A DNA stretch of 20,406 bases. It comes from Caulobacteraceae bacterium UBA5005. Its GTDB lineage: Bacteria; Pseudomonadota; Alphaproteobacteria; Caulobacterales; Caulobacteraceae. The position numbers and the translations under genes are program-made. This document shows, piece after piece, positions 6,655-13,155 of this stretch (the first letter of the stretch is position 1; each line of letters opens with the position of its first letter). The notes beneath the pieces are model-generated. The model was given only the letters and a program-made list of their open reading frames with translations, was not told where the DNA came from and ran no database searches. The stretch is from NCBI GenBank assembly GCA_002398405.1, contig DGYN01000046.1, forward strand, positions 1 to 20,406. Direction: 5' to 3'.

Positions 6655-6870
6655 ATGCCGGATATGAGTTCCGAGACCCCGCGCCGCCCGGCCCTTCGAG
6701 GCTTCGCGGCCATGGACGCCGATCGCCGCCGCGAGATCGCCCGCAAGGGCGGCAAGAGCGTGCCGGACGAAAAACGAAGCTTCACCCAGGACCGCACGCT
6801 TGCCGCCGAAGCCGGCCGCAAGGGCGGGCGCCAGACCCAGAGCGGCCGCAAGGAACAACTGCGAAGCTAA
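6655..6870 (+). CDS. KGG-repeat stress protein (YciG-like)
   Basis: The 71-residue, very hydrophilic protein carries two RKGG motifs (residues 30-33 and 55-58) in the pattern REIARKGGKSVP...AAEAGRKGGRQ. This is the repeat of small stress-induced proteins such as E. coli YciG, which is under stationary-phase/stress sigma control in enterobacteria. The molecular function is not established; the peptide is probably disordered. ATG 6655 is chosen for the AGGAAGG ribosome site eight bases upstream; ATG 6664 or an upstream start at 6637 are possible. The candidate EcfG promoter in front agrees with a stress role. Confidence 0.85.
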   Translation: MPDMSSETPRRPALRGFAAMDADRRREIARKGGKSVPDEKRSFTQDRTLAAEAGRKGGRQTQSGRKEQLRS

Positions 6871-6896
6871 ACCGCACTGACGCGTAGAATCTTCAT

Positions 6897-6931
6897 TTGG
6901 CAGTCCCGCGCATCAGGCTAGGCTCTGCCAA
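6897..6931 (+). promoter_or_regulatory. Pyruvate kinase promoter framed by a TTGGCAG/CTGCCAA inverted repeat
   Basis: TTGGCA (6897-6902) and GCTAGGCT (6917-6924) fit the TTGnCg-N10/14-GCTAnAnC housekeeping promoter. The expected start point falls on or beside the A of ATG 6931, so the message would be leaderless or nearly so; no Shine-Dalgarno is visible. The -35 lies in TTGGCAG (6897-6903), which is perfectly inverted as CTGCCAA (6925-6931) at the start codon, a 7+7 bp repeat with 21 bases between, suggesting a regulator site. Confidence 0.45.
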
Positions 6932-8352
6932 TGATCCGACAACGCCGCGCCCGCATCGTCGCCACCCTGGGACCTGCCAGCCGTTCGGCTGAAACGATCC
7001 TCGCTCTGGCCACGGCGGGCGCGGACGTTTTCCGCCTCAACTTCAGCCACGGCTCGCATGATGATCACGCGGAAGCCTTGGGTTTCGTGCGCGCGGCGGA
7101 GGCGGCGCTGGAGCGGCCCCTGGGCGTTCTCGCCGATCTGCAGGGCCCCAAGCTCCGCCTGGGGGATTTCGAGCAGGGCGAAGTCACCCTGCACAACGGC
7201 CAGAAGTTCCGCCTGGATCTCGACACCAAGGACGGCGACCACCAGCGGGTCGGCATGCCGCATCCGGAAATCTTCGCCGCGCTGAAACCCGACGAGATCA
7301 TCCTCATCGACGATGGCCGTGCTCGCCTGAGAGTGCTCGAATGCGGCAAGGACTTCGCCGAGACCGAGGCTGTTGGCGAGGCGCATCTTTCCAACCACAA
7401 GGGCGTCAACCTGCCGGGCCTGTCCCTGCCGCTCTCGGCCCTGACCGACAAGGACCGGGCTGACCTCGCCTTTGCCCTGCGTATTGGGGTCGACTGGGTG
7501 GCGCTCTCCTTCGTCCAGCGGGCCGACGACATGGCTGAGTTGCGCCGTCTGGTTCAGGGCCGCGCTGCGGTTCTGGCCAAGATCGAAAAGCCGACGGCCC
7601 TCAAGCGTCTCGAGGAGATTCTCGATCTTTGCGACGGCGTGATGGTGGCGCGGGGCGACCTGGGCGTCGAGATGGATCCCTGGGAAGTGCCCGTGGTGCA
7701 AAAAGGCCTGGTCCGCGCGGCCAGGGCCCGCGGCATTCCGGTGATCGTGGCGACCCAGATGCTCGAATCCATGCGCGATGCGCCCACCCCGACGAGGGCC
7801 GAGGCGAGCGATGTGGCCAACGCCGTCTATGAGGGCGCGGACGCGGTCATGCTGTCGGCGGAGACCGCGGCCGGGAGCTTTCCCCTGCAGGCGGTGACCA
7901 TGATGGACCGCATCATCGAGCGGGTGGAGCACGACCCGCAGTGGCCGCACATCATGGACGCCGAGCACGGCGGCGACATCGAGGACGACGCCACCGATTC
8001 CATGGTCGGCGCGGCCCGGCGCGCGGCGGATGCGGGATCGACGGTCTGCATCGCCGCCTATACCGCCACCGGCAAGACGGCCCTTCGCCTGGCCCGGCGC
8101 CGGCCACTGCAGGCGATGCTGGCCCTGACGCCGGAAATCCGCATCGCCCGGCGTCTGGCGCTGCTGTGGGGCTGCGAGCCGCGGGTCACGGCTCACCCGG
8201 ACAGCGTGGAGAATATGACCGAGCTCGCGGTCAACATCGCCGCCAAGATTGGCCTGGCCGAGCCCGGCGAGCGGATGCTGATCCTCGCCGGCATGCCGTT
8301 CGGTTCACCCGGTTCGGCCAACATCCTGCGGCTCGCCCACGTGCCGAGATAG
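6931..8352 (+). CDS. pyk: Pyruvate kinase
   Basis: The 473-residue product converts phosphoenolpyruvate and ADP to pyruvate and ATP, the last step of glycolysis and Entner-Doudoroff metabolism. The TIM barrel shows FRLNFSHG (34-41), the start of the B domain after DLQGPKLRLGDF (69-80), the active-site segment LAKIEKPTALKRLEEI with K217 and E219, RGDLGVEM with D243, and VIVATQMLESM (271-281). Length and C-terminal domain are normal for a bacterial type. The ATG at 6931 is the only sensible start before RRARIVATLGPAS and lacks a ribosome site. glpK follows after nine bases, so the two genes are probably cotranscribed and link glycerol entry with lower glycolysis. Confidence 0.97.
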   Translation: MIRQRRARIVATLGPASRSAETILALATAGADVFRLNFSHGSHDDHAEALGFVRAAEAALERPLGVLADLQGPKLRLGDFEQGEVTLHNGQKFRLDLDTKDGDHQRVGMPHPEIFAALKPDEIILIDDGRARLRVLECGKDFAETEAVGEAHLSNHKGVNLPGLSLPLSALTDKDRADLAFALRIGVDWVALSFVQRADDMAELRRLVQGRAAVLAKIEKPTALKRLEEILDLCDGVMVARGDLGVEMDPWEVPVVQKGLVRAARARGIPVIVATQMLESMRDAPTPTRAEASDVANAVYEGADAVMLSAETAAGSFPLQAVTMMDRIIERVEHDPQWPHIMDAEHGGDIEDDATDSMVGAARRAADAGSTVCIAAYTATGKTALRLARRRPLQAMLALTPEIRIARRLALLWGCEPRVTAHPDSVENMTELAVNIAAKIGLAEPGERMLILAGMPFGSPGSANILRLAHVPR

Positions 8353-8361
8353 CGGGCCCCG

Positions 8362-9840
8362 ATGAGCCGCTACATCGCCGCCATCGATCAGGGCACGACC
8401 TCCTCGCGGTGTATCATCTTCGACCGCGCGGGGGCCATCGTCGCCTCGGATCAGAAGGAACACCGGCAGATTTTCCCCAAACCCGGCTGGGTCGAGCACG
8501 ACGCCGCCGAGATCTGGACCAATGTCCAGCAGGTGGTGCTGGGCGCCCTTTCCAAGGGCCGGCTTAAGGCCTCCGACATCGCCGCCGTCGGTGTCACCAA
8601 CCAGCGCGAGACGACGGTGCTCTGGGACCGGCGGACCGGGGTTCCCATCGCTAACGCCATTGTCTGGCAGGACACTCGGACGGACCGGTTAGTAAAGTCC
8701 CTCGGCGACCAGGACCGATTCCGCGCCAAGACCGGCCTGCCGCTGGCCACCTATTTCTCCGGGCCCAAGATTCGCTGGCTGCTAGACAACACCCCCGGCG
8801 CGCTCGAGGCCGCCAAGGCGGGCGATATCCTTTTCGGCACCATGGACACCTGGCTGATCTGGAACGCCACCGGCCGACACGTCACCGACGTCACCAACGC
8901 CTCGCGCACCCTGCTGATGGATCTTTCGACCCTCGATTGGGATGACGAACTCTGCGAGGCGATCGGCGTTCCGCGGGCCGCGCTGCCGGAAATCGCGTCT
9001 TCGTCGGAGATTTACGCCCCGTCCAAGGGCCGCATTCTGCCAAACGTTCCGGTCGCCGGCGCGCTTGGCGACCAGCAGGCGGCCCTGTTCGGTCAGGCCT
9101 GTTTCACCCCCGGCGAGGGCAAGTGCACCTATGGCACCGGAGCGTTTCTGCTGCTCAACACGGGAGAAGCGCCGGTACATTCCAAGCGGGGCCTTCTCAC
9201 CACCCTGGGCTACAAGATTGGCGATGAGCCGCCGGTCTACGTCCTGGAGGGCTCGATCGCGGTGGCCGGGTCCCTGATCCAATGGCTGCGCGACAACCTT
9301 GGCCTGATCGCCTCGTCGTCCGAGATCGAAGCCCTGGCCGGGAGCGTGAAAGACTCCGGCGGGGTCGCCTTCGTCCCGGCCTTCGCCGGCCTTTTCGCCC
9401 CCCATTGGCGATCCGACGCCCGGGGCGTGATCGCGGGCCTCACCGGCTATGTGACCAAGGCCCACATCGCCCGCGCCGCCCTGGAATCCACCGCCTGGCA
9501 GGTTAAGGAGGTGGTGGACGCCATGGCCGCTGAATCCGGCGTCGACCTGACTACCCTCAAGGCGGACGGCGGCATGACGGCCAATAACCTCTTGATGCAG
9601 TTTCAGGCCGATGTCCTCAATGTCCCGGTGGTGAGGCCCGCGGTCCCGGAGACCACCTGCCTTGGCGCGGCCTATGCGGCGGGCTTGGCCGTCGGCTACT
9701 GGCCGGACAAGGCGGCGCTCAAGGCCAACTGGCGGGCGGACCAGGAATGGAAGCCGTCGATGGACCCGGCGGTCCGGGCCGAGGGTTATGGGCGCTGGAC
9801 CAAGGCGGTGCAGCGAACCTTAGACTGGGCGGAAGACTGA
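8362..9840 (+). CDS. glpK: Glycerol kinase
   Basis: The 492-residue product phosphorylates glycerol to glycerol-3-phosphate with ATP. It has the FGGY kinase layout: phosphate-1 loop AAIDQGTTSSR (6-16), the glycerol-binding TNQRET with R82-E83, catalytic-base region GALGDQQAALFG with D237, the signature TYGTGAFLLLNTG, and the adenosine site KADGGMTANNLLMQ. Its length is that of E. coli GlpK. ATG 8362 lies nine bases after the pyruvate kinase stop with only a weak ribosome site, suggesting coupled translation. No glpF, glpD or glpR is beside it; pairing with pyk instead is uncommon. A hairpin and a candidate promoter for the next gene follow directly. Confidence 0.97.
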   Translation: MSRYIAAIDQGTTSSRCIIFDRAGAIVASDQKEHRQIFPKPGWVEHDAAEIWTNVQQVVLGALSKGRLKASDIAAVGVTNQRETTVLWDRRTGVPIANAIVWQDTRTDRLVKSLGDQDRFRAKTGLPLATYFSGPKIRWLLDNTPGALEAAKAGDILFGTMDTWLIWNATGRHVTDVTNASRTLLMDLSTLDWDDELCEAIGVPRAALPEIASSSEIYAPSKGRILPNVPVAGALGDQQAALFGQACFTPGEGKCTYGTGAFLLLNTGEAPVHSKRGLLTTLGYKIGDEPPVYVLEGSIAVAGSLIQWLRDNLGLIASSSEIEALAGSVKDSGGVAFVPAFAGLFAPHWRSDARGVIAGLTGYVTKAHIARAALESTAWQVKEVVDAMAAESGVDLTTLKADGGMTANNLLMQFQADVLNVPVVRPAVPETTCLGAAYAAGLAVGYWPDKAALKANWRADQEWKPSMDPAVRAEGYGRWTKAVQRTLDWAED

Positions 9841-9846
9841 GCCTTA

Positions 9847-9873
9847 GGAACAGGCGCCGCCGCCGCGTGTTCC
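9847..9873 (+). promoter_or_regulatory. Candidate EcfG/SigT promoter of the DUF3597 gene, within an inverted repeat
   Basis: GGAAC (9847-9851), 16 bases, TGTT (9868-9871) is one base off GGAAC-N16-CGTT. The predicted start near 9878 gives a 26-base leader with GGAG (9894-9897) six bases before ATG 9904. The same bases form GGAACA/TGTTCC (9847-9852 with 9868-9873), so the site may also fold as a weak stem after glpK. Confidence 0.45.
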
Positions 9874-9903
9874 GGTCGGGTTGGTTTCACCCGGAGTCGC
9901 CCC

Positions 9904-10275
9904 ATGAGCCTGTTCAGCAAAATCCTCGGCAAGATCTTTCACCGCAAGCCGGATGAAGCCCGCGCTCCGACCGGCGCCGCCCCGACCGCCACACCCCAGG
10001 CGGCGGCGCCGCCTGTATCGGTGAACGTGGAGGCTGTGCTCGAACAACTGGCCGCGCAGAAGGGCGGCGGCGGCAATTGGCGGACCTCGATCGTCGATCT
10101 TTTGAAGCTTCTCGACCTGGATTCCAGCCTCGACGCCCGCAAGGAACTGGCCCAGGAGCTCGGTGTCAACGCCGGCGCTCACGGCAGCGCGGAGCAGAAC
10201 ATCGCCCTATCCAAGGCGGTCTGGAAAAAGCTCGCCGAAAACGGCGGGCAGGTGCCCGCGAGCCTTCGCGACTGA
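9904..10275 (+). CDS. DUF3597 domain protein
   Basis: The 123-residue protein has a short basic N-terminus (SLFSKILGKIFHRK), a disordered Ala/Pro/Thr linker (20-38) and a compact helical domain, about residues 40-123. That domain has the DUF3597 features NVEAVLEQLAAQKG, NWRTSIVDLLKLLDLDSSLDARKELAQELGV and a C-terminal helix ending SKAVWKKLAENGG. The pattern is common in alphaproteobacteria and its function is unknown. The helical part resembles a small peptidoglycan- or ligand-associated domain, but no catalytic residue can be pointed out. GGAG six bases upstream supports the ATG. The gene sits between a candidate stress promoter and the dodecin gene and is probably cotranscribed with dodecin (67 bp gap). 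Confidence 0.85.
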   Translation: MSLFSKILGKIFHRKPDEARAPTGAAPTATPQAAAPPVSVNVEAVLEQLAAQKGGGGNWRTSIVDLLKLLDLDSSLDARKELAQELGVNAGAHGSAEQNIALSKAVWKKLAENGGQVPASLRD

Positions 10276-10342
10276 TCATACAAGGTCCGCGGGGAGGGCC
10301 TCTGACGTCACCCGATCATCCTAGAATCGAAAGGGCCTTCTC

Positions 10343-10546
10343 ATGGCCATTCTGAAAGTCATCGAAGTTCTCGCCGAGTCCGATCAGAGCTGGGAAGCGG
10401 CCGCCCAGGCCGCCGTGGCCGATGCCGGAAAAACTCTGCGCGGCATGCGATCGATCTATGTGGAAAACTTCCAGGCCACGGTCCGCGACGGCAAAATCGA
10501 TAAGTACCGGGTCAACGCCAAGATCACCTTCGAGGTCGACAACTAG
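10343..10546 (+). CDS. Dodecin-family flavin-binding protein
   Basis: The 67-residue protein has the dodecin fold length and pattern: a beta strand (LKVIEVLAES), one helix (SWEAAAQAAVADAGKTL), then strands SIYVENFQATVRDGKI and YRVNAKITFEVD. Dodecins assemble as hollow dodecamers storing or buffering flavins such as FMN or riboflavin. In Thermus and mycobacterial dodecins a Trp in TLRxLDWFEV stacks on the flavin; here the matching residue is S37 (TLRGMRSIYV), so ligand binding may differ. Q44 lies in the next strand. AAGGG (10331-10335) seven bases upstream supports the start. It follows DUF3597 in a block of stress-type genes. Confidence 0.9.
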   Translation: MAILKVIEVLAESDQSWEAAAQAAVADAGKTLRGMRSIYVENFQATVRDGKIDKYRVNAKITFEVDN

Positions 10547-10566
10547 AAGTCAGACCGGCTTCTGCG

Positions 10567-11397
10567 CTAGGCCCGGGCCACGACCGGCTTTCCCATATCG
10601 GGATGGTTCAGGGCATAGCGCAGGCGCTCGATGGGCGCCGCCTTGCCGAACAGATAGCCCTGCATGGCGTCGACGCCGGCGATGCGCAGGAAGGTGAGCT
10701 GAGCCTCGTCCTCAACCCCCTCGGCCACCACCTTCATCCCGAGCGCCTTGCCAAGGGATACCACGGCGTGGATCAGGGCGGCCGACTGAGTGTCCTTGCT
10801 GCACTCGTGGACGAAGGCCTGGTCGATCTTGAGCTTGTCAAAGGGGAAGAGCCGCAGGTGATTGAGGCTGGAATAGCCCACGCCAAAGTCATCCATGGCG
10901 ATGCGAACGCCGATCTCATGCAGGCGGTTCATGTTGCGGCGAACCACATCGCCATCGACCAGGATCGCCGTCTCCGTCACTTCGATCTCCAGGCGTTTGG
11001 GATCGAACAGGTGCTTTTCGAGCAGGTCCTCGATCTCGTGGACAAAGGCCGGATCGGCGAACTCCAGGGCAGAGGCGTTGAAGCCGACGATCAAAGGCGC
11101 AAGGTCGGCTGTCTCCGCCATGGCGCGATCCAGGACCCAGCGGGTGATGCCCCGGATGCGGCCCTGGCGTTCGGCGAGCGGAATGAACTGGCTGGGCTTC
11201 ACCTGGCCAACGCCCGGGCAGGACCAGCGCAACAGGGTCTCGACGCCCAAAAGCGTCTGACCATCCGGCGCCACCTGGCGCTGATAGACGAGGGAGAACT
11301 CGCCGCGCCCGCCCGCTTCATCGAGGCGGGACAACAGCAACTGCTCGTCGGCGGTAAGGCCGCGGCGGTCGGAAGCGGGGGTACGGCGCGAGCTCAC
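10567..11397 (-). CDS. EAL-domain c-di-GMP phosphodiesterase
   Basis: The 276-residue protein is a stand-alone EAL domain that linearises cyclic di-GMP to pGpG. Nearly the whole protein is the barrel. The signature residues are all present: E53 in ETLLRW (ETL instead of EAL), N107, E142 in EVTETAIL, D169-D170 in MDDFGVGYSSL, K190 in KLKID, E226 in AEGVE and Q246 in MQGYLFG, so it should be catalytically active. No transmembrane segment, PAS or GGDEF domain is present; about 30 residues precede the domain. The start is GTG 11397; an ATG five bases upstream is out of frame and stops at once. A 178 bp structured gap separates it from the kinase gene, so joint transcription is uncertain. Confidence 0.93.
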   Translation of the reverse strand: MSSRRTPASDRRGLTADEQLLLSRLDEAGGRGEFSLVYQRQVAPDGQTLLGVETLLRWSCPGVGQVKPSQFIPLAERQGRIRGITRWVLDRAMAETADLAPLIVGFNASALEFADPAFVHEIEDLLEKHLFDPKRLEIEVTETAILVDGDVVRRNMNRLHEIGVRIAMDDFGVGYSSLNHLRLFPFDKLKIDQAFVHECSKDTQSAALIHAVVSLGKALGMKVVAEGVEDEAQLTFLRIAGVDAMQGYLFGKAAPIERLRYALNHPDMGKPVVARA

Positions 11398-11469
11398 CCC
11401 ATAATCCTATCGTGAAACTGGTGACTTTGGCCTTAATCGCACGCGCCGCCGCCGTCGTAACCCTTGCTT

Positions 11470-11517
11470 GGTCCACGCGAATCCGCACCTAGAACCATGT
11501 GGACCTAGTGGCGGATT
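11470..11517. other. Predicted hairpin with pseudoknot in the EAL upstream region
   Basis: Bases 11480-11492 pair with 11505-11517: AATCCGC with GCGGATT, a 2x2 mismatch, then CTAG with CTAG. The 12-base loop (11493-11504) ends in GTGGAC, which is complementary to GTCCAC at 11471-11476. All these pairs can form at once, giving a pseudoknot. It lies 73-120 bases before the EAL start on the minus strand. It may be a 5' leader, a small RNA or a protein-binding site; the transcribed strand is not known. Confidence 0.4.
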
Positions 11518-11539
11518 GAAGGCCGTCCTGGAACGGTGG

Positions 11540-11570
11540 GCGTCTGGGCGCAGTTCTGCCCCCCGGACGC
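11540..11570 (-). terminator. GC-rich hairpin after the histidine kinase gene
   Basis: GCGTC (11540-11544) pairs with GACGC (11566-11570), and inside this GGG (11546-11548) pairs with CCC (11561-11563) and GCA (11550-11552) with TGC (11557-11559), around a GTTC loop. It begins five bases after the kinase stop codon on the minus strand. There is no following U-tract, so it is at best a weak or Rho-assisted terminator or a 3'-end stabilising stem. Confidence 0.4.
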
Positions 11571-11575
11571 AGGTC

Positions 11576-12253
11576 TCAAGCGAAGGCGCGCCCGGAGACT
11601 AGGGTCAGCCGCACGCATAGGCCTGACCGGCTCGATTCCAGCTCGATAAGAGCCTCAAGTTTTCTTGCAAGCGCGCGGATCAGGCGGAAACCCAGCCCCC
11701 CGCCGGTGTGTATGTCGATGTGTTCCGGCAGCCCTGGGCCATCGTCTAGGATTTCGACCACGGGATCACCGGCGGCGCTACGGCGCGTGCGGATCAGGAG
11801 CCGTCCCGAGCGCCCCTCGACATAGGCGTATTTGACCGCATTCGTGATGGCTTCGGCGACGATCTGGGTAAGGCCGATGACCTGATGCGGCTGCACTATG
11901 CAATCTTCCGCGAAATCCTCGACAAGCTCGATCCGGCCGCCAAGGATCGCGATCAGGGGTGTGGACACGCGATGCAAATGCCGTCCCAGGTCGCCGGAAT
12001 ATTCAGTGGCAGCCATGGAACGGTGCAGCCGCGCAATGACGTCGACCTGGGCTCGAATGGTCTCCAGCAGGAGCTGGATGCCCTCACCGCCCAGAGGTCC
12101 AGCGTCCGCCACACTACCGGCTTTCAACTCAACAAAGGAGGCCAGCATCGCTAGCTGATTGGCTATTCGGTGATCGGCCTCATGAACAAGCCAACAGGCG
12201 CCGCAGGCCTCCGTTGCGGCTATCGGTGATGTGGCGGTTTGCCGAGATCGCAT
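11576..12253 (-). CDS. Small soluble histidine kinase, HWE/HisKA_2-like
   Basis: The 225-residue product is a histidine kinase core without a sensor domain. H28 in HEADHRIANQLAML is the likely phosphoacceptor (HRxxNxL pattern of HisKA_2/HWE kinases). The ATPase part shows an N-box EAITNAVKYAY (N138), a G1-type ILDDGPGLPE (D170-D171) and GGGLGFRLIRAL. No transmembrane or PAS segment exists, so signals must come through partner proteins or expression level. The N-terminus has a C17-x2-C20 pair of unknown meaning. ATG 12253 is preferred over GTG 12322 because an FNR-type box and a fitting -10 sequence place transcription start near 12293. No response regulator is adjacent. HWE/HisKA_2 kinases often feed PhyR-type stress signalling in alphaproteobacteria; a link here is inference. 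Confidence 0.85.
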   Translation of the reverse strand: MRSRQTATSPIAATEACGACWLVHEADHRIANQLAMLASFVELKAGSVADAGPLGGEGIQLLLETIRAQVDVIARLHRSMAATEYSGDLGRHLHRVSTPLIAILGGRIELVEDFAEDCIVQPHQVIGLTQIVAEAITNAVKYAYVEGRSGRLLIRTRRSAAGDPVVEILDDGPGLPEHIDIHTGGGLGFRLIRALARKLEALIELESSRSGLCVRLTLVSGRAFA

Positions 12254-12282
12254 CAACGAGTTCCGCGCAAAGGCTCGGCCGA

Positions 12283-12300
12283 TTCCGTCCCTGGACGGAA
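12283..12300. promoter_or_regulatory. Perfect palindrome at the kinase transcription start
   Basis: TTCCGTCC-CT-GGACGGAA is an 8+2+8 perfect inverted repeat. If the FNR-type box sets the start at about 12293, the palindrome spans roughly -7 to +11, a typical repressor position. In RNA it could also form a tight hairpin in the leader. Confidence 0.45.
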
Positions 12301-12327
12301 AGCTAGACTTTGCCGGCCTCACGCCCG

Positions 12328-12341
12328 TTGATCTAGATCAA
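12328..12341. promoter_or_regulatory. FNR/FixK-type binding site
   Basis: TTGATCTAGATCAA is a perfect match to the FNR/FixK consensus TTGAT-N4-ATCAA and is symmetric over all 14 bases. On the minus strand TAGCTT (12300-12305) is a possible -10; with it, transcription starts near 12293 and the box is centred at -41.5, the usual activating position. The likely target is the histidine kinase gene, implying induction when oxygen falls. Confidence 0.7.
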
Positions 12342-12362
12342 TGGAGTCTGTTGGGAGGCGGT

Positions 12363-12983
12363 TCAGGCAGGTGGAGAATCGATCGGCCTAGGCAAGGCGC
12401 CATCCAGTCTCAATTCCTCGCGGAACCGCGCCAATCGGGCTCGATAGTCGTCCGCGTCGCCATATTCCAGAAAGGCGTTATAGCGCGAATGGGGATCGAC
12501 CACGCGCAAGGCATGCTTGATGGGACACCAATACTGCTCTGTCCTGCTGCCAATTTCGCGGACATAGGCAATAACCCCATTGGCATAGGCGCAATAGAGA
12601 CAATTGATGGTCTCGATCCAGTTCAGGTACGACAAATGCCGGCGGTCGAAGAGGATGTAGTCCGAACGCCGAACCCGGGGGATACGGTACGCTCGAAAGC
12701 ACACCGCCTGGTAGAAACTGGCCCAGCCGTCCAGCAGCAGCAGTGGAAGGACCAGCGAATAGATCACCGGCGCGGTGATCAGCGTAATCAGGGGTGAGCG
12801 CGAGAGAAACCCCGGAATGCTTTGGCGCAGTCGGCGGTGTTCGATGGCGATGCCGCGTTCGAATTGAACCAGCCGGTCCTTGGTGCGCCAGCCCAGCACC
12901 TTTCGCCGTTTTTGAATTTCCCGGTCCAGTTCAGCCTGAAGTTCAACGATCTGTCGCGCCAGATCTTGCATATGCAGCGTCAC
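12363..12983 (-). CDS. Uncharacterised membrane protein with CX2C-X21-CX3H motif
   Basis: I do not recognise a named family. The 206-residue product has an N-terminal charged helix, probably coiled coil (residues 5-55), one hydrophobic segment (about 64-84, ITLITAPVIYSLVLPLLLL), then a domain rich in Tyr/Arg. This holds C128-x2-C131, 21 residues, C153-x3-H157 (NCLYC ... WCPIKH), spaced like a metal or Fe-S site. A charged helix and a proline-rich tail end the protein. GTG 12983 is chosen because AAGGA lies nine bases upstream; ATG 12971 or an ATG at 13055 are alternatives. Its stop is 21 bases from the FNR-type box of the kinase gene. Redox or oxygen sensing at the membrane is a guess from the Cys/His set and the neighbour. 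Confidence 0.75.
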   Translation of the reverse strand: MTLHMQDLARQIVELQAELDREIQKRRKVLGWRTKDRLVQFERGIAIEHRRLRQSIPGFLSRSPLITLITAPVIYSLVLPLLLLDGWASFYQAVCFRAYRIPRVRRSDYILFDRRHLSYLNWIETINCLYCAYANGVIAYVREIGSRTEQYWCPIKHALRVVDPHSRYNAFLEYGDADDYRARLARFREELRLDGALPRPIDSPPA

Positions 12984-13155
12984 GGCCCGGGTTCCTTGTG
13001 GTGAAGCCCAGACCATAGGGCCGGAAGGCCGAGGGGTTGCTACGCCAAATTCCATCTCAATCGAAGGAATTGACTACGCCCTCGGCCTCAATCACGCCTT
13101 CTACACGTGTCGATTTTGCAATCTTTCTGGGCCTTTCCGCGCTAATCTTTCCGCC
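12984..13155. promoter_or_regulatory. Divergent intergenic region before gspE
   Basis: These bases separate the minus-strand Cys/His membrane protein from gspE. They contain the palindrome ACACGTGT (13103-13110) and a direct repeat AATCTTTC (13120-13127 and 13144-13151, 24 bases apart). GCTAATCT (13141-13148) could be a -10 for gspE placing the start at or next to the ATG; no purine-rich ribosome site precedes gspE. No convincing -35 was found. Confidence 0.3.

Noticed and set aside
10244..10259. GCGGGCA-GG-TGCCCGC hairpin at the end of the DUF3597 gene as a terminator
   Set aside because: It is inside the coding sequence, has a two-base loop and no U-tract, and dodecin downstream is likely cotranscribed.
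6588..10328. GANTC (CcrM-type) sites in the gaps before KGG, pyk, DUF3597 and dodecin
   Set aside because: Sites at 6588, 6887, 9895 and 10324 are only slightly more than expected by chance for five-base motifs, and promoter geometry with GcrA cannot be judged.
11530..11555. GGAAC-N17-AGTT on the plus strand resembling another EcfG promoter
   Set aside because: No plus-strand gene follows for 1.6 kb, and the sequence overlaps the hairpin after the kinase gene; one of four -10 bases is off. Kept out without RNA evidence.
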